Assembly: GCA_036873755.1 (NCBI GenBank)
Contig: JAVTVY010018921.1
Span: forward strand, 1 to 64,000
DNA length: 64,000 nucleotides
Source: Hanleya hanleyi
Lineage: Eukaryota > Mollusca > Polyplacophora > Lepidopleurida > Hanleyidae
Direction: 5' to 3'
Shown: positions 11,481 to 21,880 of the stretch, one piece after another
Layout of the letters: each line of letters begins with the position of its first letter
Position numbering within the stretch: the first letter of the stretch is position 1
Notes under the pieces: generated by a model
Told to the model about the DNA's origin: nothing
What the model saw: only the letters and a program-made list of their open reading frames with translations
Databases searched by the model: none
Translations under genes and position numbers: made by a program

Positions 11481-13080
11481 GTGTGGACTTTAGATCAGCT
11501 CAGGAAGTGGCAGATGGCGGATCCGGTAATAATGCGTATCCTGGAATGGAAGGGGCAGTTTGTGGAAAAGCCGCCAAGAAGCTATGTAGCGGATGTATCT
11601 CGTGGTATTAGGGCTTTGTGGTCTCTTTGGGAAGCATTCCAGGTGGTTGATGGGGTTCTATATTACAGATGGTTTCGACTGTCAGATCGGATTTCTTCTT
11701 TGTTTTCGTCGCTCCTGTAGAAGTACGTTCCAAAGTGTTCAGTGAATTACACTGTAAACGTACTGCGGGACACTTTGGGAGAACGAAAACCTTGCTTTCA
11801 ATTAGAAGAAGGATGTACTGGCCAGAGATGACAACTGACGTTCGCCGTTGGGTTAAGCAGTGCGATTTATGTGCTCGTCGTAAGTCTGGTCCTGGACCGG
11901 GTAGATCACCTTTGCAACAGTCAGTGGTAGGTGCCCCTATGGATAGGATAGCTTTGGATATCCTTGAATGCCCCTTGACCGAGAGTGGGAATCGATATGT
12001 CATCGTTGTAGCGGACTATTTTACTCGGTGGACGGAAGCTTTTGCCGTTCCTGATCACTCAGCTCTGGCAGTGGCGGAAAAATTGGTCACTGAGTTCATA
12101 TGTAGATATGGCGTCCCTAAGCAGATCCATTCTGACCAGGGAGGAGAATTTGAGTCGCATCTGTTCGCTCATATGTGCCGTCTGTTGGGGTCGAGAAAAC
12201 TAGAACAACACCGTATAGGCCACAGTCCGATGGACTGGTTGAGCGATTCAACCGGACACTTATTCAAATGTTGTCTATGTATGTTGTAGATAATCCTCCC
12301 AGTTGGGATGAGCATTTGCCATTCGTCATGATGGCCTATCGGTCCACGGCGCAGGACAGCACTGCGTGTTCTCCAAATTTGTTGATGTTTGGGCGAGAGT
12401 TGTCGTGTCCATTGGATTGGGTGGTAGGGAATCCTCCAGAAAGGGCAAAATATTCATGTCCTGTGGAGTATGTCCGTTGGCTAGAATATGTTCAGAATAA
12501 GACATTTGACTTTGTGCATAGTAACACTGGAAAGGCGGCAGCACATCAGAAGAAGTTCTACGACAGAGGGTTGAAGCCTAGGAGATATAAACCCGGAGAT
12601 TTTGTGTGGCGATGGTATCCTCCAGCAGCTAGTGTTAAGTTAGGAATGGGCTGGACGGGACCCTGGAAGGTATTAAGGAAACTGACAACTGTCACATACC
12701 TTGTACGGGAGAATGGGCCATCTGAGCCAAGGGTCTTCCATGTTGATCAGTTGAAACCATATCAAGGAGTTATTCCGCCTGTAAGTTGGTCTGAACTGGA
12801 AGAGGAATCAGTGGAGGTTTCTGCGCAGTCGTCTCCTCTGGTTGATCTGGAGGGGCAAACATGCTCTCCTGGTCCGCAAGATGGGTTGGATGATTCTATT
12901 GGCTCGAATATACTGGATGTTCCTGTAGATTCTCCTGAGGAGTTAGACATTTCCTTGGTTCCCCCTGATAGGGTAGATTGGTCATTGCGCGCACCTCAGG
13001 GCTCGGAAGTAGTAAATACTGGAGCCCGGCAGACAAGGGGTGGACGTTTGGTTCGTAGGCCGATACGATATTCCCCTTAG
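11481..13080 (+). pseudogene. pol: Gypsy pol, part 2: integrase, two frameshifts
   Basis: Continues pol after the TGA at 11472. A first frame (11481-11720) holds the linker. The frame then shifts near 11690 to one open to 12289. That one carries the integrase zinc-binding HHCC region (ELHCKRTAGHFG ... CDLCARR) and the catalytic core with Asp in LDILECPL and HSDQGGEF. The frame shifts again near 12190; the last frame (to 13080) has the third catalytic residue in DGLVERFNRTL, then the C-terminal GPW/VFHVDQLKPY region (GPY/F-like module). I see no chromodomain in the tail of about 90 residues after it. Confidence 0.9.
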
Positions 13081-13318
13081 CCTTCACTGGCAGCATCATG
13101 TGCAACGTTTTTGCGAATAAATGGGCTTCGTTTTCTATTCGTGAGTGTGTGGGAGTATTTGCTGAGTATTTGTGATGATTGTTATTTCAGTCCTCCCTTA
13201 TGCGCCTCGTTTCCACGTTGTTCACGGTGGGTAGCCCTTTAGCCATAAGCATAACCTTATGCTGAAGCGGGGATGGGGTAAATTAATTTTTGTTCTGCTT
13301 GAAATTGTAGATTCAAGT

Positions 13319-13987
13319 ATGGCAGAAGTCCTGCAAGTGACAGTTGATGGGAACGAACTCGAGAGTTTGAACGATGACCTGCGACCAGTATGGGGGAGGG
13401 CGGCATGGTGTGCCCTGTGACGGGGTGTGCAGATCACCTTTATCTTCAGAGGTCGACATTCTGGGCACACTGGAGTAAGAGGCACAGTGCCTCTGTCCGT
13501 TTATTCGAGATGTTCGTTCTCAAATCGAAGGAAAAATCAGTTGAGCCGGCATCTACGGCAAAAACACCGATGCGAACAAAGTGAGGCAGAGGCCGTGATG
13601 AAAGGAATTGAGGGGCGGCTCGGACAAAACGTGCAGTACGTGGACCCAGGCATCCACCGATGCCCAAAAACGGAGCGGGTCATCCATGAGGAAGAACGAG
13701 AAGCCGCGAAGCGTCGCAGACTGGCCACAACCTCGGGGACTGGACCATTTGGAACCTACGACAGGTGCTCTCGGCACAACTGCCGGGACGAGACGGTGTC
13801 ATTCACGGAGCGGGAAGACGGGACAACGCGGATGACAGTGGCCAGGAAGAGGAGGATGCCCAGACTGTTTCTTTTATTTTATGAATCATTTATTGTAGAT
13901 AAAATATATTTTTGGAAAAATATTTTGTCTAGGGGGGAGAAGTGTAAGGGGAGTTATTTCCCTTATTCCAAGTATTGGAGTTTCTGA
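13319..13987 (+). pseudogene. Third reading frame of the gypsy element, C2H2-like zinc fingers
   Basis: Between integrase and the 3' LTR lies a frame starting ATG at 13319 (MAEVLQVTVDGNELESLNDD). It appears to shift to another frame near 13390, giving CPVTGCADHLYLQRSTFW... with Cys-x4-Cys and His-x4-His, then shifts back near 13505 to CSFSNRRKNQLSRHLRQKH, a second finger-like half. After that come a charged region (EEEREAAKRRR) and another Cys/His pair. The final open frame runs through the polypurine tract into the LTR, so the real C-terminus was probably earlier (near 13860). It does not look like an envelope protein: no signal peptide or clear transmembrane segment. Role unknown; nucleic-acid binding is inferred from the fingers. 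Confidence 0.6.
13931..13942 (+). other. Polypurine tract
   Basis: AGGGGGGAGAAG sits directly before the 3' LTR, the expected site for priming plus-strand DNA synthesis. Confidence 0.85.
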
Positions 13988-14721
13988 ACTTATTAAGTCC
14001 AGTGTTGTTATATTATTTTGATATTATATTTGTTATTCGCGGTTTCGCAGTTCGTGAATATATTTATCAATGTTAACTTGTTATCAGTGTCGTCTTTGTC
14101 TGATGTGAGGATTTATTGAAATTGTATGCTAATTTATGAACGTGTTTTTGTGTGCACTCTATGTTAAATGATTACACCGTCATACATGTAAACGTTGGTC
14201 ATGTATATGTTTGGGTAAGTTTGAATCGTCGGGGCTGATCCACTGCCGGGGTTCTGAAAGGCATGATATTGCCTGTGGAATACTAATACGGTTTTGTTTA
14301 CCAGTTTATTTGGTTTACTTTGTGGTAGCTTGGAATTGTCTGGTGTAAAGGTGTAATATTCGCCTGGCCATACAATTCCTCAAATCAAAACTCTTTTTCC
14401 CTTCTGTTTCTGTTTCTTTAAGGGGGACCCCGGCAGTGGAAGCCACGTCATGGGTGGGGGAAAATAGGTCCGACATTGTTGCATTGTGGAGTCCCTTTCG
14501 CGCGTTTGTACTGTCTTGTCGTACATGTACCGCTTATTTTTAAGGGAATAAATTGTTTTATTTTTTCTATGTAAATTTGTGTTTGCGTTTTGCTTGACTC
14601 TGTCCCGATTTCGTCTCTTCCCTTCCTCTTGCGTCAATCAGAGATCCCAACTTACGAATCTGGGTTGATCTTGGCGCTCCAGAAGTAACGTTGTTACATT
14701 GGTGCCGTGACTCCCGTTACA
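13943..14721 (+). repeat. 3' LTR
   Basis: 779 bp. It carries an extra segment of about 45 bp relative to the 5' LTR (about 14542-14590), containing GGGAATAAATTG, a probable polyadenylation signal. It ends CCCGTTACA, followed by the CATC target duplication. Like the 5' LTR it has an internal copy of the primer-binding 12-mer near its end. Confidence 0.95.
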
Positions 14722-17236
14722 CATCAGCAGCCTGTGATTGACGCTGAACCAAGTAAAGTCCAATCGTTTTGACAAGATTTTACTACTAGGTGATTTTAAT
14801 GTGCCCGATATTGACTGGGACCTTTACATCCCAAAACAAGGCGCAAGCGAGACCGACTCTGAATTCTGTAATCTAATGAACGAGTTCGGACTTTACCAGC
14901 ATGTGAAAACAGCAACACACAGAAAAGGAAATATTCTCGATCTTGCACTTTCTAACTTTCCGGAGCGTGTTGGTCATACTGATGTGTACAATCCTCCATT
15001 TGACACAGACCACAAACTTGTTGAATTTAATATTGCCATGAAATTGACTCAGAAACCAAAAATTTTACGAGAGGTTTACAATTTCAAGAAAGCGGGCTGG
15101 GCGGCTTTACGCGAGCACCTATCAAGGGCGCCACTGGAAACAGCACTTTTGGGTCAGGATATTAATATCAATTGGCAAAATTGGCTGGATCTAGTAACTA
15201 TCATTGTAAATGAGCATATACCTAAATCCCAAATGAAAGACTTGAACAGAGATCCATGGATCGACAGTGACAGTGAAGTTATCCATCTTTCTAAGAAAAA
15301 GGAATCAGTCCGAGCTAAATTTAAGCGGACCGGATCATTAACATTGAAACACAAGTTACGCAAACTGACTAATCAGCTGAAAAATCTTGTCACTGCTAAA
15401 TACAATCATTATGTAAACGAATTGTCAGGGAGTATGAAAGAGAATCCCAAGCGTTTTTGGTCATTTTTTCGAGCTAAGACCAAAACACGATCCATTCCAG
15501 ATCTTATCAAATATAATGATTCTGAGGCGACAAGCGCAAAGGATAAGACAACTCTTTTCAATAAGTACTTTTATTCTGTATTTAGTAAACCTGAAACAAA
15601 CCCCTCTTTTCTCCCTATTAGCACATGCATAGACAATAGTCTGGAAAATCTACAATTCACTGTTCACGATGTACACAGCGTGCTATCTCAACTGGATGTT
15701 AACAAAGCTTGTGGGCCGGACAATATTTCACCGCGTATTCTGCGTGAATGCGCCTTTGAGTTAGCACCCTCATTGTGTATGTTATTTAACAAGTCCATGC
15801 AATCTGGCGTTGTGCCTGACGGCTGGAAATTTGCGAATGTCGTGCCAGTGTTCAAAAAAGGTGTCAAGGAATGGGTTGAAAATTATCGACCCGTCTCTTT
15901 ATTATGTCTACCCTGTAAAGTTCTTGAGCGATGTATTTTAAACAAGATTTACCCCATGCACTTTAGAAAAGTCCATTCATAGGCTCCAGCATGGATTTGT
16001 TAAGGGGAAATCGACATGCTCTCAACTTATAGAAATTGTACACTGGTTGAGCAAAGTTTTAGACTATGGTGGTCAAGTCGACGCTTTATATTTAGATTTT
16101 TCCAAGGCGTTCGATTCTGTTCCCCACGGCAAACTATTGTATAAATTACGTATGTATGGTTTTCATGGCAGTCTTCATAACTGGTTGAGCAGCTACCTTC
16201 ACAATAGAAAACAACGTGTCGTGGCCGAAGGCCAATTTTCAGAATGGCTACCCGTATTATCAGGGGTTCCTCAAGGATCAATTCTTGGACCCGTCCTGTT
16301 CTTATTATACATTAACGATTTACCTGACTGTGTTTCCGAAGGTACTGTTGTTGCCCTTTTCGCTGATGATAGTAAATTAAAACTATGGAAGATTGTTATG
16401 CACTGCAACTAGATATCAATAACCTTATCAAATGGAGCCAAGATTGGAACATGTTGTTCAACTTGGTTAAATGTAAATTATTGCAAGTAACACGGAAACA
16501 CCACCCTGTTGTGTTTAATTACTCTATGTATAATGCGGATCTTAAATATGAAAACATCATATGCGACTTAGGGGTAGATGTCGCTACAAATCTAATATGG
16601 AACAGCCACATTAGAAAAATTGTTGGTAAAGCAAACCAAAGGCTTGGCTTGATTAAGCGTACATGTGGAAATAATGTTGACAAGTTTGTACAGCGCTCTT
16701 TATACTGTTCTATGGTCCGAAGTGATCTGGACTACTGCTCTCCGGTATGGTCGCCACACAATAAGCAACTAGTCACACTTTTAGAAGGGGTCCAACGCAG
16801 AGCAACAAAATATATCACGAACGAGTATAACAGTGACTACCACACCAGACTATCTACGTGTAAGTTGATGCCTTTATCCTTCAGACGGGAAGTTTCGGAT
16901 CTTGTTCCTTTCTTTAAATGTCTTCAGGAGGAAAATCTTTACATTCCCGAGTCTGTATATTTTAACAATAATGTGAAAAATTTGAGGTCGAATCGTCAGA
17001 ATTCTCTTAGGATAGTGCTTTGTAAAACTGAATCGTTCAAGTCGTCATTTTACATGAGAAGTATTACTTTATGGAACCTTTTACCAAGTGACATCCAGGA
17101 TGTGTCTTTGACTGTAGATTGCTTTAGACGCCGGGTCAAGAAATTTTATGCCCAGAAAACAATATTCAATTTTAATGTTAATAACACTTGTACCTGGACT
17201 TCCTTTTGTCGATGCTCGTCGTGTAGACTCGACTGA
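14722..17236 (+). pseudogene. LINE endonuclease C-terminal half and reverse transcriptase
   Basis: Continues the LINE frame from 7044. The endonuclease core reads ILLLGDFNVPDIDW (catalytic Asp and Asn) and ends with DTDHKLVEF (catalytic Asp-His). RT blocks follow: CGPDNISPRILRE, FKKGVKEWVENYRPVSLL, then after a frameshift near 15970 [49 protein letters not shown] and the catalytic FADD box (about 16361-16372). A second shift and small deletion near 16385 lead into the C-terminal domain (NLVKCKLLQVTR, CSPVWSPHNKQL), which ends at 17236. Both frameshifts are lethal for the protein. Confidence 0.92.
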
Positions 17237-17654
17237 TTCCCACCTGTGTTATTTTCCCATGTTACACTTTCCTGTGCTATGTTAGTATTTTAGTTCTCTT
17301 GTTTTAAATCGTTATATTTTTATGTGTATCTCATGTGTACATGTTTTTATCTGCATGCCACAGTACCATATGCTATAGTTTCTCATTTTTATCTAGCCGT
17401 TTTATGTTTATTTCAATTTTACTAGGTGCTCGCGTAAAGCCGCCCAGTCCGCTTTCTTGAAATTGTAAACCTCTCGTCAAATTTTTGGTTTCTGAGTCAA
17501 TTTCATGGCAATATTAAATTCAACAAGCGCTTCATGTACATATTGTTTTTGTTATCGGGAGCCCAACTAGTATAGGTGTTCGCCACCTGTTTGGGCTACC
17601 CTTGCATGTAATGTAGTCATCATGCTAAAGTACAATAAATAAAAAATAAATAAT
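17237..17654 (+). other. LINE 3' UTR with hairpin and an inverted self-copy
   Basis: Contains a 105-bp inverted copy (17423-17527) of the element's own coding region 15017-15121. Next comes a stem AGCCCAA (17560-17566) with TTGGGCT (17591-17597), followed by the AATAAATAAAAAATAAATAA tail. The terminal hairpin plus A-rich tail is what a LINE RT would recognise. The inverted copy is unusual (see findings). Confidence 0.75.
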
Positions 17655-20600
17655 TTGAAGATGCTAATGACGATGGTGCCCTGAGCTGTAAAGAACTCCC
17701 CAACATTTGAAGATGCTAATGACGATGGTGCCCTCAGCTGTAAAGAACTCTCCAACATTTGAAGATGCTAATGACGATGGTGCCCTGACCTGTAAAGAAC
17801 TCCCCAACATTTGAAGATGCTAATGACGATGGCGCCCTGAGCTGTAAAGAACTCCCCAACATTTGAAGATGCTAATGACGATGGCGCCCTGAGCTGTAAA
17901 GAACTCCCCAGCATTTGGAGATGCTAATGACGATGGCGACCTGAGCTGTAAAGAACTGTCCAATATCGATAGTGCAAGAGATGCAAGGAAAGGTTCAATG
18001 TTAGGAGTCCAGTTAGTAATGTTGGTAGTGGCCCGAGCAGGGAGGAATTCTGCAAAGTTGGGAGTTAGTGGCATGATACATGTAGCTGTTGGCAACTCCC
18101 CAACATTTGAAGAACGCTAACTCTCTCTGTACCGGCAGTTTCAACAGTTTCAAGCTGTCATGCATGAACGAAGAGACGATCATGTTACCATCGTCTACAT
18201 TATTTCAAAGGCGACAAGCTTTCGAACAAGGTTTAATATGGTGAAAATATTAGCTTAAAAATGCTTCATTTTTATATGTAATTGACAAGCAATCATTGAA
18301 CTATATATCTTATTGGTATAATTGTACGGATACGGTTAAAAAACTCCCCAACATTTGAAGATGCTAATGACGATGGCGCCCTGAGCTGTAAAGAACTTCC
18401 CAACATTTGAAGATGCTAATGACGATGATGCCCTGAGCTGTAAAGAACTCCCCAACATTTGAAGATGCTAATGACGATGGTGCCCTGAGCTGTAAAGAAC
18501 TCCCCAACATTTGAAGATGCTAATGACGATGGCGCCCTGAGCTGTAAAGAACTTCGCAACATTTGAAGATGCTAATGACGATGATGCCCTGAGCTGTAAA
18601 GAACTCCCCAACATTTGAAGATGCTAATGACGATGGTGCCCTGAGCTGTAAAGAACTCCCCAACATTTGAAGATGCTAATGGCGATGGCGCCGTGAGCTG
18701 TAAAGAACTTCCCAACATTTGAAGATGCTAATGACGATGGTGCCCTGAGCTGTAAAGAACTCCCCAACATTTGAAGATGCTAATGACGATGGCGCCCTGA
18801 GCTGTAAAGAACTTCCCAACATTTGAAGATGCTAATGACGATGGTGCCCTGAGCTGTAAAGAACTCCCCAACATTTGAAGATGCTAATGACGATGGCGCC
18901 CTGAGCTGTAAAGAACTTCCCAACATTTGAAGATGCTATTGACGATGGTGCCCTGACCTGTAAAGAACTCCCCAACATTTGAAGATGCTAATGACGATGG
19001 CGCCCTGAGCTGTAAAGAACTCCCCAACATTTGAAGATGCTAATGACGATGGCGCCCTGAGCTGTAAAGAACTCCCCAGCATTTGGAGATGCTAATGGCG
19101 ATGGCGACCTGAGCTGTAAAGAACTGTCCAATATCGATAGTGCAAGAGATGCAAGGAAAGGTTCAATGTTAGGAGTCCAGTTAGTAATGTTGGTAGTGGC
19201 CCGAGCAGGGAGGAATTCTGCAAAGTTGGGAGTTAGTAGCATGATACATGTAGCTGTTGGCAACTCCCCAACATTTGAAGAACGCTAACTCTCTCTGTAC
19301 CGGCAGTTTCAACAGTTTCAAGCTGTCATGCATGAACGAAGAGACGATCATGTTACCATCGTCTACATTATTTCAAAGGCGACAAGCTTTCGAACAAGGT
19401 ATAATATGGTGAAAATATTAGCTTAAAAATGCTTCATTTTTATATGTAATTGACAAGCAATCATTGAACTATATATCTTATTGGTATAATTGTACGGATA
19501 CGGTTAAAAAACTCCCCAATATTTGAAGATGCTAATGACGATGGTGCCCCGAGCTGTAAAGAACTCCCCAACATTTGAAGATGCTAATGACGATGGCGCC
19601 CTGAGCTGTAAAGAACTTCCCAACATTTGAGGATGCTAATGACGATGATGCCCTGAGCTGTAAAGAACTCTCCAGCATTTGAAGATGCTAATGACGATGG
19701 CGCCCTGAGCTGTAAAGAACTCCCCAACATTTGAAGATGCTAATGACGATGGCGCCCTGAGCTGTAAAGAACTTCCCAACATTTGAAGATGCTAATGACG
19801 ATGATGCCCTGAGCTGTAAAGAACTCCCCAACATTTGAAGATGCTAATGACGATGGCGCCCTGAGCTGTAAAGAACTTCCCAACATTTGAAGATGCTAAT
19901 GACGATGGTGCCCCGAGCTGTAAAGAACTCCCCAACATTTGAAGATGCTAATGACGATGGTGCCCTGAGCTGTAAAGAACTCCCCAACATTTGAAGATGC
20001 TAATGACGATGGCGCCCTGAGCTGTAAAGAACTTCCCAACATTTGAAGATGCTAATGACGATGATGCCCTGAGCTGTAAAGAACTCCCCAACATTTGAAG
20101 ATGCTAATGACGATGGCGCCCTGAGCTGTAAAGAACTTCCCAACATTTGAAGATGCTAATGACGATGGCGCCCTGAGCTGTAAAGAACTCCCCAACATTT
20201 GAAGATGCTAATGACGATGGTGCCCTGAGCTGTAAAGAACTCCCCAACATTTGAAGATGCTAATGACGATGGTGCCCTGAGCTGTAAAGAACTCCCCAAC
20301 ATTTGAAGATGCTAATGACGATGGCGCCCTGAGCTGTAAAGAACTTCCCAACATTTGAAGATGCTAATGACGATGATGCCCTGAGCTGTAAAGAACTCCC
20401 CAACATTTGAAGATGCTAATGACGATGGTGCCCTGAGCTGTAAAGAACTCCCCAACATTTGAAGATGCTAATGACGATGGCGCCCTGAGCTGTAAAGAAC
20501 TTCCCAACATTTGAAGATGCTAATGACGATGGTGCCCTGAGCTGTAAAGAACTCCCCAACATTTGAAGATGCTAATGACGATGGTGCCCTGAGCTGTGAA

Positions 20601-21365
20601 GAACTCCCCAACATTTGAAGATGCTAATGACGATGGTGCCCTGAGCTGTGAAGAACTTCCCAACATTTGAAGATGCTAATGACGATGGTGCCCTGAGCTG
20701 TAAAGAACTTCCCAACATTTGAAGATGCTAATGACGATGATGCCCTCAGCTGTAAAGAACTTCCCAACATTTGAAGATGCTAATGATGATGGCACCCTGA
20801 GCTGTAAAGAACTCCCCAACATTTGAAGATGCTAATGATGATGGCCCCCTGAGCTGTAAAGAACTCCCCAACATTTGAAGATGCTAATGACGATGGCGCC
20901 CTGAGCTGTAAAGAACTCCCCAGCATTTGAAGATGCTAATGACGATGGCGACCTGAGCTGTAAAGAACTGTCCAATATCGATAGTGCAAGAGATGCAAGG
21001 AAAGGTTCAATGTTAGGACTCCAGTTAGTAACGTTGGTAGTGGCCCGAGCAGGGAGGAATTCTGCAAAGTTGGGAGTTAGTAGCATGATACATGTAGCTG
21101 TTGGTAACTCCCCAACATTTGAAGAACGCTAACTCTCTCTGTACCGGCAGTTGCAACAGTTTCAAGCTGGTATCAAGACTGTCATGAACATGAACAAAGA
21201 GACGATCATGTTACCATCGTCTAGATTATTTCAAAGACGACAAGCTTTCGAACAAGGTATAATATGATGAAAATATTTGCTTAAAAATGCTTCATTTTTA
21301 TATGTAATTGAGAAGCAATCATTAAACTATATTTCTTATTGGTACAATTGTATGGATACGGTACT
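17655..21365 (+). repeat. 52-bp satellite, subfamily A, with three interspersed spacers
   Basis: Nearly uniform 52-bp units (consensus as at 4046-4291) alternate mainly between GGTGCC, GGCGCC and GATGCC variants. A distinct spacer of about 388 bp, beginning GAACTGTCCAATATCGATAG, occurs three times: 17953-18340, 19121-19508 and 20966-21360. It gives a higher-order structure with spacer-to-spacer distances of 1168 and 1845 bp. The spacer itself contains diverged 52-bp-like units. Minus-strand reading frames here are by-products of the repeat. Confidence 0.95.
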
Positions 21366-21880
21366 GAGAGGATTAATAGTGCCCATTACTGTATGGAACT
21401 TAGAAACTGGTTAGTATTGTTAATAGTGTCCTGGGCTGCATGAATCTGTCCAACGTAGTGATATTGATATAGTAGCTTGGGAGTTAGAAATGTTAATAGT
21501 GCGGGCTGCTATAAGGAACTATCCAACGGCGGGAGTTACTAATGTTGATAGTGCCCGGAGCTGAAATGTTCAACTTTGGATGTTGATAGTGTCCTGATCT
21601 GTACAGAACTCTCCAACATTGGAAGTTATTAACGTTGTAAAGTACTGCCCTGAGCGGAAAGGAAATCTCCAACATTGAAAGTTAGTGAAGTTGTTACTGC
21701 CCTGAGCAGTAAGGAACTCTCCAACATTGAGAGTTAATAAAGTTGTTACTGCCCTGATCAGCAAGGATCTCTCCAACACTGGGAGTTAGTAAAGTTGTTA
21801 CTGTCCCGAGCAGCAAGGATCTCTCCAACATTGGGTGTTAGTAAAGTTGTTACTGCCCCGAGCAGTAGGCTAAGGATCTC

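Larger units (their letters stand above)
7045..14721 (+). mobile_element. Ty3/gypsy LTR retrotransposon, complete but mutated
   Basis: Two direct LTRs (7045-7778 and 13943-14721) start TGT and end ACA and are flanked by CATC (7041-7044 and 14722-14725), a 4-bp target duplication. Between them lie a primer-binding site, gag, pol in the order protease-RT-RNase H-integrase (the Ty3/gypsy order), an additional zinc-finger reading frame, and a polypurine tract. The LTRs differ at scattered positions and by one indel of about 45 bp, so the insertion is not brand new. Gag, pol and the third frame all carry stops or frameshifts. It sits in sense orientation in the endonuclease region of the host LINE. 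Confidence 0.95.
4292..17654 (+). mobile_element. LINE of CR1/L2/Jockey type inserted in satellite A, split by two later insertions
   Basis: One non-LTR element can be followed through three pieces. 4292-4645 is the 5' UTR and PHD-like N-terminus. 6517-7044 is the rest of the N-terminal region and the start of the endonuclease. 14722-17654 is the rest of the endonuclease, the reverse transcriptase and the 3' UTR. It is interrupted by a DNA element (4646-6516) and an LTR retrotransposon (7045-14721). Both flanks are the same 52-bp satellite; the left flank stops within a unit and the right flank starts about seven bases further into it, so a few bases of target were lost. The 3' end is AAATAAAAAATAAATAA-like. 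Confidence 0.9.

Noticed and set aside
13319..13942. Envelope gene in the gypsy element
   Set aside because: No signal peptide or clear transmembrane segment is visible; the region has zinc-finger-like Cys/His spacing instead.
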